64,000 nt of DNA from Dokdonia pacifica (GTDB lineage Bacteria; Bacteroidota; Bacteroidia; Flavobacteriales; Flavobacteriaceae). The stretch lies in the NCBI RefSeq assembly GCF_900188275.1, contig NZ_FZNY01000009.1:117934-181933 (forward strand), written 5' to 3'. This document shows positions 17,909-26,953 of the stretch, piece after piece. Both the position numbers and the translations under genes were made by a program. The notes beneath the pieces were generated by a model. The model ran no database searches, had not been told where the DNA came from, and saw nothing but the letters and a program-made list of their open reading frames with translations. The stretch's first letter is position 1. Each line of letters opens with the position of its first letter.

Positions 17909-19926
17909 AAAAGTTACTCTTCGGTATACTAATAACTCATAGTCTATGCTTGTTTTCACAGCAAGATTCATTACAACTAAAAATTGATAACCTTCAAAAG
18001 AAGATCAACGTATCAAAAGGCGTTGACAAACTATATCTTTTGGATACACTTACCCAATTAACAAAGTATAACAGGAATCAAAAGTATGACTCAATAGCTA
18101 AGGTCACTATTTCAAATGCTATAGCATTAGATGCTGTAAACCTTGCCACAAAACATCTAGGTGAGCTTCTATACTATCAAAATAATAGAATTGGAAAACC
18201 GAAAGAAGCTCTAGAATTATTTAAAGATTTCCTAGAAAAAAACAGACCTGTAACAGATACACTCATACTAGCCAAATTATACCTTGAAGGTGCAGATGCA
18301 CATCTTAATTCTGGATTGGATCATGAATCCCTATCCTGGTATGATAAAACAATGACATTAGCCCTCAAAGCCAAAGACTCTTCATTATATGCAAAAACGA
18401 AAGGGTATAAAGCATTTGCTTTAACCAAAATGGGAGATTTTGCCACAGCATCACAAGAATATCAAAAGGCACTCACTGTTTTTATAAAAAGAAAGGATAC
18501 TTCTAATATTATTAGAATACGTGGTGGGTTATCCATTATTTATGGTCAAAACAATTTTTATGAAGAATGTCAAAAAGAGCTTGATGCTATTGAAAACCTT
18601 GCAAAAGCCTCTAATAATATTCCCGCATATCTTATTAGTCTAGGAAATAAAGCCACTAATTATTATGGACAAAAAAAATATAAAGAAAGCATAGAGGTAA
18701 ATAAGAAAAAATTACAACTCATAGAAAAACATCCAAGGTTCAAAAGCATGGAATCTTCCAGCTTTAAGATGTTGATATTGTCCTATATAAGAACCGATAG
18801 CCTTGCCCAAGCAAAGACAATGCTAAAAAAACTGGAAGCCAAAATAAATCCTTCTGATGCAGATTTTGATTTAAAAAGAAAGTACTCAGAAGCATTAGCC
18901 GAGGTATATCTTGCTGAAAAAAAATATACGCACGCAAAAAACACTGCTATAGATTTATTTGAAATGCTTAAAACCACTTCAAATTATAGCGCCATTATGG
19001 ATAATAATAATCTTCTATCCAGGATTGAAGAAAAATTAGGTAATACGGGTAAGTCATTAGAGTATTATAAAAAATATACAAGCATCAAAGACTCCATAGA
19101 ATCTGTACAAAAAGTAAATGCATTGGCCTATTATCAGACCTTATATGAAACTGAGAAAAGAGATTTTAAAATAGCAACACAACAAAATGAAATTACCCTT
19201 TTAGATCAAAAAAATAAAGTAAAACAACAATGGCTATTGTTTGGAGGTATATCACTACTTGTAGTATTTACAATGATATATTTAGTACGTAGGCAAAAGT
19301 TTATACGATCAAAAAAACAATTACAGGAACAATTTTCTCAAGGACTAATCAATGAACAAGAAAAAGAACGTACACGCCTTGCTAGAGAATTACATGATAG
19401 TGTAGGACAAAAACTCATGTTACTCTCTAAAAATGGTTCTGTCCTTGGAGATAAAAATGCAAAAGCACTTGCGGGAAATACACTAGAAGAATTACGGAGT
19501 ATCTCCAGAAGTTTATATCCGCCAGCATTAGAAAGTTTAGGCTTATCCAAAGCTATAGAATCTTTAATCAATGAAATAGATGCCAACACGACTACTTTTT
19601 TTACACATGAAATAACTCCTATAGACCACACACTTCCCAGAGAAACAACACTTCACGTATACCGTATTATACAAGAAACATTGAGCAATATGATCAAACA
19701 TGCCGAAGCAAAAGTAGCTTCAGTAACTGTTTCTAAAAAAGAAAAATCTATTGAAGTAGTGATTACTGATAATGGAAAGGGATTTCTGGTAGAAGAACAA
19801 CTTAAAAAGCACAGTAGCTTAGGAATGAAAACCCTGATAGAACGCGCAAAGATTATTCATTCTAAATTAAATATTGTGAGTGATCTAGATAAAGGAACTA
19901 AAATACAGCTCAGTATTCCTTTATAG
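17905..19926 (+). CDS. TPR-containing sensor histidine kinase (HisKA_3 type), 2
   Basis: This 673-residue protein has a signal peptide (MKKLLFGILITHSLCLFSQQ), TPR-like helices (about 40-400) and one membrane helix (about 443-461). A HisKA_3 domain follows with His497 in RELHDSVGQK, then a HATPase_c domain with DNGKGF at 622-627 and the GMKTLIERA segment. It is the same length as the kinase at 39808 and clearly its paralogue. It is coupled to the kinase before it through an ATGA overlap. With no adjacent response regulator, its partner is probably the LuxR-type protein at 41822. This is inferred from the family pairing, not shown. The TPR sensor part could detect a protein or peptide outside the inner membrane. 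Confidence 0.92.
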   Translation: MKKLLFGILITHSLCLFSQQDSLQLKIDNLQKKINVSKGVDKLYLLDTLTQLTKYNRNQKYDSIAKVTISNAIALDAVNLATKHLGELLYYQNNRIGKPKEALELFKDFLEKNRPVTDTLILAKLYLEGADAHLNSGLDHESLSWYDKTMTLALKAKDSSLYAKTKGYKAFALTKMGDFATASQEYQKALTVFIKRKDTSNIIRIRGGLSIIYGQNNFYEECQKELDAIENLAKASNNIPAYLISLGNKATNYYGQKKYKESIEVNKKKLQLIEKHPRFKSMESSSFKMLILSYIRTDSLAQAKTMLKKLEAKINPSDADFDLKRKYSEALAEVYLAEKKYTHAKNTAIDLFEMLKTTSNYSAIMDNNNLLSRIEEKLGNTGKSLEYYKKYTSIKDSIESVQKVNALAYYQTLYETEKRDFKIATQQNEITLLDQKNKVKQQWLLFGGISLLVVFTMIYLVRRQKFIRSKKQLQEQFSQGLINEQEKERTRLARELHDSVGQKLMLLSKNGSVLGDKNAKALAGNTLEELRSISRSLYPPALESLGLSKAIESLINEIDANTTTFFTHEITPIDHTLPRETTLHVYRIIQETLSNMIKHAEAKVASVTVSKKEKSIEVVITDNGKGFLVEEQLKKHSSLGMKTLIERAKIIHSKLNIVSDLDKGTKIQLSIPL

Positions 19927-19968
19927 AAAAATACTACATCTCTTTATCACTATTACAGTGTAATTTTA

Positions 19969-20033
19969 TACGCTTTCGCGAAATCGAGCTTGCGAGATTC
20001 ACGACCGAAGGGAGAGTGAAACGGTAAAGCATA
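19969..20033. repeat. Dispersed 65-bp repeat, family 1, copy b
   Basis: It starts TACGCTTTCGCGAAATCGAG, continues with GCGAGATTCACGACCGAAGG and ends GGTAAAGCATA. The ends are inverted (TACGCTTT against AAAGC-TA). It lies 43 bp after the second kinase stop. Confidence 0.85.
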
Positions 20034-20099
20034 TATAGGGCATAATACTTTTTAAAGAAATAAGCACAAGTAATATATTTACTGGTTTTAGCATTGAAA

Positions 20100-20210
20100 C
20101 TATCTAAAAGAAAATTAGAAACGTCATTCTGAATTCATTTCAGAATCTCATAATGAGAAACTGAAACAAGTTCAGTTTGACGATTTTCTATTTTTTAAAC
20201 AACCTCTCTT
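20100..20210. repeat. Dispersed hairpin repeat, family 2, copy b
   Basis: The core at 20122-20182 carries both small hairpins. The outer flanks TATCTAAAAGAAAAT and TATTTTTTAAACAACC pair imperfectly. Confidence 0.8.
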
Positions 20211-20247
20211 CTTTTTACCCCTATACATGCTACTACGTAGTAAATCA

Positions 20248-20288
20248 TACGTACTACCACGTAGATAATACGTACTTCTTCTTATTTC
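20248..20288 (+). promoter_or_regulatory. Tandem CGTA regulatory element, copy C
   Basis: CGTA or CGTA-like half-sites sit at element positions 3, 13, 24 and 34 (the last is CTTA). A leader motif ATACCTTGCACCCA follows at 20307-20320, and the element ends 49 bp before the ATG at 20338. Confidence 0.8.
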
Positions 20289-20337
20289 GCGTAAGCGTTA
20301 CCTAAAATACCTTGCACCCATCTAAAATCCCTTTAAG

Positions 20338-23300
20338 ATGAAAACAATTAAGACTATTATCTTATTCCTTTCTTTCTATTGCATTTTTCAAACGAATTCT
20401 TATGCACAATGCGATAGCACGAGCGATGTCATCCAAAATACCTCAAATACAAATGTTGATTGGGGTGCTGGAGGAAACACCTATGGAAATACCTTCACAC
20501 CAACTTGTTCAGGAAAAATAGAAGGTGTTTCGTTCTGGACTCGTGAGGCTTCTGGTACTATTGGTGGTATCTCGATGACGGTAGAATTATATAGGAATCC
20601 TTTAAGTAATAATCCTATATTATTAGCAAGTCAAACACAAGACATTCCTTTTGACAACGCCAACAGAGAGCGTTATTTTGTATTTGATGATGAACCAGAC
20701 GTAGTTTCTGGTACTTCATATGGCTTTCGGGTTACTAGAAATGATACCCAATTCTCAGTCAAAATTCTTTTGAATAATAACAATCCTTATTCAGATGGTC
20801 GAATGTTTCTTAATGATTTTGATGATGATAACATCACCCAGAATTGGGACCTTAGATTTCGAATTCATTATCTGGATGAAGTAGCACCTAATGCAAATTG
20901 TATCAACATAACACGAACACTTGGTTCGAATAATACAGTCAGCATTTCCACTGGAGCGATAAATAATAATTCCAATGATGCAGATTCAGGAATTGCCTCA
21001 GTATCCATCTCGCAAAATACATTCGATTGTTCGGATATTGGAGACAATATAGTGACCCTAACTGTGAGTGATCAAAATGGAAATTTTAATTCCTGTCAAG
21101 CAACAGTGACCATAGTAGATGCCAATGCTCCAGAACTAACCTGCCCTAGTGATATTACATTTAATACGGATCCTGGTGTGCCGACTATTGTAAACTATGA
21201 TGATATACTATATTCTGATTGCACGGTAGAAACGCCCGATGGTTTTAATTTATTAGGGGTTTGGAACAATAAGAGCTATTTTATTTCGCAAACGCAACGT
21301 TTTCCGAGTGAAGCATATCTAGTTGCTGAGTCTGTTGGTGGATACTTAGCAACTATAGAGAATGCTGAGCAAAATGAATTTATCAGAGCTGCAGTATCTG
21401 ATGCAGGTCTCGGGTTTGACTTTCTCATTGGATATAATGATATAAATGTAGAAGATAATTTTGTTTGGCATGACCCTAATGCTACTTCTACCTACTCAAA
21501 TTGGTCAACAGCTGAACCTAATGATGCTGGGGCAGGTGAAGATTATACAACCATGAATGGCGGTGGTAGATGGAATGATAGAAATAATAATTTTCAGCGT
21601 CATTATATTATTGAGCTATCTCAATCAACAATCATACAGACAGCTGGTTTACCCTCTGGTAGTGTATTTCCTGTAGGAACAACAACTAATGAATTTGAAG
21701 CCACAGATGCTTTTGGAAATGTAGGAACATGTTCATTTGATGTAACTGTAATTGAAAACCCATTTGAAACTTTGGTAGAGCTCAATGGTGGGAAACTTAC
21801 CATTACCGATATTGAGAATGACTCGGATGATCAAATAACACTTTCTAATGATGGTACAACATTAACTATTAGTAATCTCGTACTTCCTACCGTTTCTGGA
21901 GGCCCCCTTTTGATAGATGCTACTACGGTAACGGTACCTTTATCAAGTATCATTGCAGGAATCGAATTTATTGGAAGTGGAGGTGATGATACTATTGACA
22001 TTCCAGATGATTTAACCTTAAGTGGAGGCGATAATGATATGATACTTACCGGACTTGGTATTAACGCAGATTTTGCCTTCCAAAATGATGGACATATTAA
22101 TATAGGTGGCGATTTTATTATCTCAAATAGCAGTAATGCGTCAATACTATTAGGCGAACTTACTGCAGTCAACTTTAATATCTCAGATGTCTCTTACCTT
22201 CGAGATACTAATAATCCTTCTCCAATTACTATTTCAGGACAAACCGATATACAAACAAACGGTAACATTGATTTCTTTAGTAATTCGATTCACAGCTTTT
22301 CCGGAACGGTTAATTTAGAAGCTGCGACCATTAACTTTTCGGTGGTAGGCCCACTTACTTTAGGAACTGTAACAACTACAAATCCTACCGATATATTTAG
22401 AAATGACATTCGCGTAAGTCCAGGGGATTTAACGCTAACTGCAGATATCGTCACTGCTGGAGATTCAGATCTCTATTTAAGAGGACAAAATACGATCAAT
22501 CAATCTGGAGGTACCATTACGACAGATCATTTGGTCTTTGATGGAAGAAATAATGGTGAAACGATTGCCACATTATTTGGTGACAACGACATTAATACGA
22601 TAGAAGTAGCTACTGGAAGGTCAATGGAATTAATAGTCTTCAACGATATCGATGATTTAGAAATTGGTCGCTTTACTATTGAATCTGCCACCCTATTTGC
22701 TACTACAATTAATTTAACCGATGATACCGATATTTTTAAAAACGGAACTGGGGTTTTATCCATTTTAAGTTCAGGAGATTTGAATATTACTAACTCCACC
22801 AACAATTCACAGGCTTTCGTTACACATAATGGTGGTAGTATTGAGTTTCAGGGCACTACTATTGCTGTAGAAAAACTATTTTATCAGGGTTCAACGGGTA
22901 CGACCACGCGATTCTTAAGCCCTACTACTTTTAATGATATTGATCTTTTTCTTGAGTTTGGTTCACTTCAAATTCAAGCACCAGTGAACACAGGAGCTAC
23001 TAATTTATTAATAGAACTGGAAGATGCCCTTTTAGTGGATGATTTTGAAGGTATTTTGAGCGGAAATGCCATATTTGAAGGAGGTTCTACTACTGTAGAG
23101 TTAGACGGAACTATTGCACCTGGTGGTGGTACAACTCCTACAACTTTAAGGCTTATAAATAATATTGAGTTTAATAATGGTACGTATGCGCCACATATAG
23201 CTAGTAATACATCCTTTGATCAATTGGATGTAGATGGTACAGTCACCTTAACTGATGCCGATTTTGCCCCAACAGGTAGTTTTGTACCACAACCAGATGA

Positions 23301-26300
23301 TGTCGAAATGATCTTGATATCTAATGATGATACTGATGCGGTTATTGGTACTTTTAATAATCTTCCAGAGGGAAGTGTGGTAACTTTTGGAGACTATGAA
23401 GGTATTATCAGTTACGTCGGAGGTGACGGTAATGATGTGACGCTTTCTCCTATAGAAACTACTGTAGATCTCACTTCTGGAATATTAACCATTACCGATA
23501 CGAATGGCGGAGTATCTGATGATTCCATCACGCTTTCTAACGATGGGACTACACTTACCATAAGTGGTTTAACAGCACCAGTACAAATAAGTACAGGTGT
23601 AACATTGGTCAATGGCACCTCAGTTTCTGTACCTATAGCTGATATCACTAATGGCTTTTTATTTGATTCTGAAGAAGGTAACGATACCATCACTATAAAT
23701 GATCCTATAACAATAAATGGTGAAAGTAGCTTCATGGCAATTGCCACTATTGATAATTTTATACAGAATGCAGCTTTAACTATTGGAGGTAATATATTCC
23801 TTGAAGGCACCGATTCAGACCTTGTTTTAGGTGAAATTACTGCCGGAAGTTTGAATTTAAGATTATTTAATAATATAAATGATTCTACAGGACGACTGAA
23901 TATTTCTGATCTGGCTATGAGAGATATCACAGGAGTTGTAAATATAGATAATGGAACACAAACAGAAAATAATCATAGTTTTGGAAATTTTGTCGATATA
24001 GAAGCTTTCAGAGTTGCTAATTTTACGGCAGGTTCAGATGTAACTATAGCGATCAGAACTACTGCAACCAATGTAGAAAATACAGTTGCTGTATCCCCTG
24101 GAAGTATCACACTTTCTGGATCAAGTTCAACAGCAGGAAATTCAGACCTAAACTTAATAGCAACGTCTTCCATTAATCAACCTGTCGATGCTTCTCTCAC
24201 GACTCGTGAGTTAACCATTACAGCCAGTACAACAGCAGTATTCTTAGGAGAAACCAATGATATTAATAGATTACGTAGTACGAATCCTTTAGAGTTAATT
24301 TCGTTCAATGATATTGACAATCTCGAACTTGGAACCATTACTACCAGTGAGTTTGCATTTACGGCATCTGAAATTTTTATAGATACAGAAACCCTTGTGA
24401 CTAAAACAGGTTCTGGAGTAAGTACATTTACAGGAAATGTCCTTTCAGATTCTATTGAGTTAGGAACCATAAACCACGAAGCGGGAACTATTGTATTTGA
24501 TGGAAATACCGGATTAACCGTAATTGATTATAACGGACAAGCAGGTACTACGACTCGATTTATTGGAGAAGGTGCCAAAACAGTTCCAAATAGTACGCTT
24601 ACATTTGGCACCCTTGAGTCTGAAACTATTTTTAATTCTTCTTTTGATGAAATAACCATTCTCGATACTGCTATTTTTACGGGTAACAATGGGAAATTAA
24701 CAGGAAGCGGAATTCTCAATGGCCCCGTAAACATAACAAATGATGGAGCAATATCTCCTGGAGGAGATTTTATAGGAGTTTTAACGACAGGAAATCTAAA
24801 TATAACATCAGGGACATTTGAAACCGAAATTAATGGATCTACTACAGATTTGTATGATTACATTATTGTAAATGGGACTGTAAATTTAACAGATGCTATT
24901 TTAAATCCTATAGGTGGGTTTGTCATACAACCTGGCGATGAGGTTATTCTTATAAATAACGACGGTACAGATGCTGTGACTGGAATATTTAATAATCTCC
25001 CTGAAGGCAGTAGTGTTACTTTTGGAAACTTTGTAGGAATCATTAGCTATGCAGGAGGTGATGGTAATGATATTGTATTACTAGCAGATACTGAAGATCC
25101 AGTTGCGGTATGTCAAGATATTACTTTATCTATAGGTATTAATGGTTTAACTGTTACAGGAGATCAATTAGATGGTGGCTCTTCAGATAATGCTGCTATA
25201 AGTGAGATTCTTATTAATGGGCAATCATCTATAGATTTTACACTAGCAGATCTAGGAGATACTGAAGTAATGATTACTATAATTGACCCTAGTGGTAATA
25301 CCGATGAATGTACAGCGACCATTACATTAGTATCTAATGTCAATGCTACTTTACCTATCTTAATAAGTGAATACCAACCACAGACCACAGACGATCCACA
25401 ATCTATTGAAATTATAGGAGAACCTGGAGAGTCATTTGTTGGAAACTTTATAGTTATTGAAGGTGATACGGATACTAGTGAAATAGGCGTTGTATTAAGT
25501 GCCGATTCCTTTTCAGGTACATTTGATGCCAATGGATTATTAACGGTCACCATTCCTAATATTGTAGGCCCCACGCATACGGTCGTATTGACAACTTCTT
25601 TTAGTGGTACTGTTGGCATGACCGATATTGATGATGATGATGACGGAGTAGCAGATGATTTGACCGCTTTCGGGACTATTTTAGATGCTGTAGGTGTTGG
25701 TGATGGTGGCGCTTGTTGTCCCATTGATGTACTATACGGTACTGATTTTGGAGGTGTCAACCTACCAAGTATCGGAAGTGTTCCTGGAGCTATCTTTAGA
25801 GAAGGAAGTACAGGTGATTTTTTCCAAATATCTACTTCTTCAGGAGCTATTTTTGATTCAACAGGTACTATGATTGATGGAAGTACTTTTGACAATACTC
25901 CTACTGTAAATGGAACCTTTGGAGCAATTAATCCAATGCGAGAGATTAGATTACGACCAAAAGTATTCTTGCAAGGTCCCGCTTCAAATCCAATTACAGG
26001 TCAGGAAAATCTAATGCGTGATGATTTAAGGGTAGCTGATCTAGTGCCGACATTGAGTCCTTATGGAGATGGAGCCACCACTACATTTTCTAATGGAGAA
26101 CCTAATAACAATAGTGTCGATTGGGTATTGGTAGAATTGAGAGATGCTACTGATAGTTCCATTATTATAGCGTCTCAGTCTGCTTTAATACAACGTGATG
26201 GTGATGTGGTTTCGGTAACTGGGTCGGATGTAAGCTTTAATATACCACAAGGAGATTATTTTGTAGCCATAAAACATCGGAACCATTTAGGAATTATCTC

Positions 26301-26598
26301 TGCAAATACCGTGGCACTTTCTAGTAGCACAACTTCCTTAGATTTTAGTGCTGATAGCACTCTAGCAAATGGGGATTCCTTAGCCTTAGTAGATATAGGA
26401 AATGGAGTTTTTGCCATGTATGCAGGAGATGCTTCAGGAGATGGAAATATTCTTAATACAGATATTATTAATGCCATATCTAATTTAGGAGGAACCAACG
26501 TATACAATAGTGCTGACTCCAATATGGATGGGAATATCTTAAATGATGATATTACATTATTCATTCAATTGAATGCAGGACGTATCCAGCAATACTAA
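20338..26598 (+). CDS. Giant secreted adhesin-like protein: lectin-in-HYR, beta-helix, dockerin-like tail
   Basis: This 2086-residue protein has a signal peptide (MKTIKTIILFLSFYCIFQTN, ending SYAQ). An N-terminal beta-sandwich is followed by an Ig-like part (about 190-262) and an HYR domain (from APELTCPSDITF at about 264). That domain is interrupted by a C-type lectin domain (about 302-428; NWSTAEPND and GGRWND motifs) and resumes with GLPSGSVFPVGTT (about 437-474). Long repetitive beta-helix-like regions (about 480-1580) contain recurring ITLSNDGTTLTIS and GGDGND motifs. A HYR-like unit, a lamin-tail-like region (ISEYQPQTTDDPQ, about 1680-1865) and the shared 220-residue module ending NAGRIQQY complete it. 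No type-A T9SS tail is present. It is preceded by regulatory element C. Surface attachment or glycan binding is inferred from the domains. Confidence 0.9.
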   Translation: MKTIKTIILFLSFYCIFQTNSYAQCDSTSDVIQNTSNTNVDWGAGGNTYGNTFTPTCSGKIEGVSFWTREASGTIGGISMTVELYRNPLSNNPILLASQTQDIPFDNANRERYFVFDDEPDVVSGTSYGFRVTRNDTQFSVKILLNNNNPYSDGRMFLNDFDDDNITQNWDLRFRIHYLDEVAPNANCINITRTLGSNNTVSISTGAINNNSNDADSGIASVSISQNTFDCSDIGDNIVTLTVSDQNGNFNSCQATVTIVDANAPELTCPSDITFNTDPGVPTIVNYDDILYSDCTVETPDGFNLLGVWNNKSYFISQTQRFPSEAYLVAESVGGYLATIENAEQNEFIRAAVSDAGLGFDFLIGYNDINVEDNFVWHDPNATSTYSNWSTAEPNDAGAGEDYTTMNGGGRWNDRNNNFQRHYIIELSQSTIIQTAGLPSGSVFPVGTTTNEFEATDAFGNVGTCSFDVTVIENPFETLVELNGGKLTITDIENDSDDQITLSNDGTTLTISNLVLPTVSGGPLLIDATTVTVPLSSIIAGIEFIGSGGDDTIDIPDDLTLSGGDNDMILTGLGINADFAFQNDGHINIGGDFIISNSSNASILLGELTAVNFNISDVSYLRDTNNPSPITISGQTDIQTNGNIDFFSNSIHSFSGTVNLEAATINFSVVGPLTLGTVTTTNPTDIFRNDIRVSPGDLTLTADIVTAGDSDLYLRGQNTINQSGGTITTDHLVFDGRNNGETIATLFGDNDINTIEVATGRSMELIVFNDIDDLEIGRFTIESATLFATTINLTDDTDIFKNGTGVLSILSSGDLNITNSTNNSQAFVTHNGGSIEFQGTTIAVEKLFYQGSTGTTTRFLSPTTFNDIDLFLEFGSLQIQAPVNTGATNLLIELEDALLVDDFEGILSGNAIFEGGSTTVELDGTIAPGGGTTPTTLRLINNIEFNNGTYAPHIASNTSFDQLDVDGTVTLTDADFAPTGSFVPQPDDVEMILISNDDTDAVIGTFNNLPEGSVVTFGDYEGIISYVGGDGNDVTLSPIETTVDLTSGILTITDTNGGVSDDSITLSNDGTTLTISGLTAPVQISTGVTLVNGTSVSVPIADITNGFLFDSEEGNDTITINDPITINGESSFMAIATIDNFIQNAALTIGGNIFLEGTDSDLVLGEITAGSLNLRLFNNINDSTGRLNISDLAMRDITGVVNIDNGTQTENNHSFGNFVDIEAFRVANFTAGSDVTIAIRTTATNVENTVAVSPGSITLSGSSSTAGNSDLNLIATSSINQPVDASLTTRELTITASTTAVFLGETNDINRLRSTNPLELISFNDIDNLELGTITTSEFAFTASEIFIDTETLVTKTGSGVSTFTGNVLSDSIELGTINHEAGTIVFDGNTGLTVIDYNGQAGTTTRFIGEGAKTVPNSTLTFGTLESETIFNSSFDEITILDTAIFTGNNGKLTGSGILNGPVNITNDGAISPGGDFIGVLTTGNLNITSGTFETEINGSTTDLYDYIIVNGTVNLTDAILNPIGGFVIQPGDEVILINNDGTDAVTGIFNNLPEGSSVTFGNFVGIISYAGGDGNDIVLLADTEDPVAVCQDITLSIGINGLTVTGDQLDGGSSDNAAISEILINGQSSIDFTLADLGDTEVMITIIDPSGNTDECTATITLVSNVNATLPILISEYQPQTTDDPQSIEIIGEPGESFVGNFIVIEGDTDTSEIGVVLSADSFSGTFDANGLLTVTIPNIVGPTHTVVLTTSFSGTVGMTDIDDDDDGVADDLTAFGTILDAVGVGDGGACCPIDVLYGTDFGGVNLPSIGSVPGAIFREGSTGDFFQISTSSGAIFDSTGTMIDGSTFDNTPTVNGTFGAINPMREIRLRPKVFLQGPASNPITGQENLMRDDLRVADLVPTLSPYGDGATTTFSNGEPNNNSVDWVLVELRDATDSSIIIASQSALIQRDGDVVSVTGSDVSFNIPQGDYFVAIKHRNHLGIISANTVALSSSTTSLDFSADSTLANGDSLALVDIGNGVFAMYAGDASGDGNILNTDIINAISNLGGTNVYNSADSNMDGNILNDDITLFIQLNAGRIQQY

Positions 26599-26633
26599 TC
26601 GTAGGTTGATAGCCATTTATTTTAAATACTCAG

Positions 26634-26672
26634 AAATAGTGCTACTTTTTAAAAAGTGGCACTATTTGTTTT
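26634..26672 (+). terminator. Terminator of the giant adhesin gene
   Basis: Arms of 17 bp (AAATAGTGC.. and ..GCACTATTT) with one G-T pair meet without a separate loop and are followed by TGTTTT. It lies 36 bp after the stop. Confidence 0.8.
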
Positions 26673-26687
26673 AAAGATATTTAGTAA

Positions 26688-26708
26688 TATTTCGCTTAAA
26701 GCGAAATA
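26688..26708. repeat. Inverted repeat TATTTCGCTT-A-AAGCGAAATA
   Basis: A perfect 10-bp inverted repeat with a single central A, just after the terminator. It may be a remnant of the dispersed GCTTTCGCGAAAGC family. The rest of the gap to 26869 shows nothing recognisable. Confidence 0.45.
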
Positions 26709-26869
26709 CTATACAATCAACCTATATTAGGATTTACGCTTTTGAAAATAAAGTCAAAGTAGAAATTAAATCTAAAAAAGTCCAACATATCTGTAGGAAC
26801 GTAAAAAACTAAAAGCTAATAACCGATACCTAATATCTGACGCCTCATACCTATTCCCTTTCCTTAAAA

Positions 26870-26910
26870 TACGTACTACCACGCATATAATACGTACTTC
26901 TTCGTATTTC
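26870..26910 (+). promoter_or_regulatory. Tandem CGTA regulatory element, copy D
   Basis: Half-sites are at positions 3, 13 (degenerate CGCA), 24 and 34, ending TCGTATTTC. It lies 43 bp before the ATG at 26954, the shortest distance of the seven copies. Confidence 0.8.
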
Positions 26911-26953
26911 CTACACATGTAAATTCATAGAAATTTGTTAAAAATTTTTTAAG

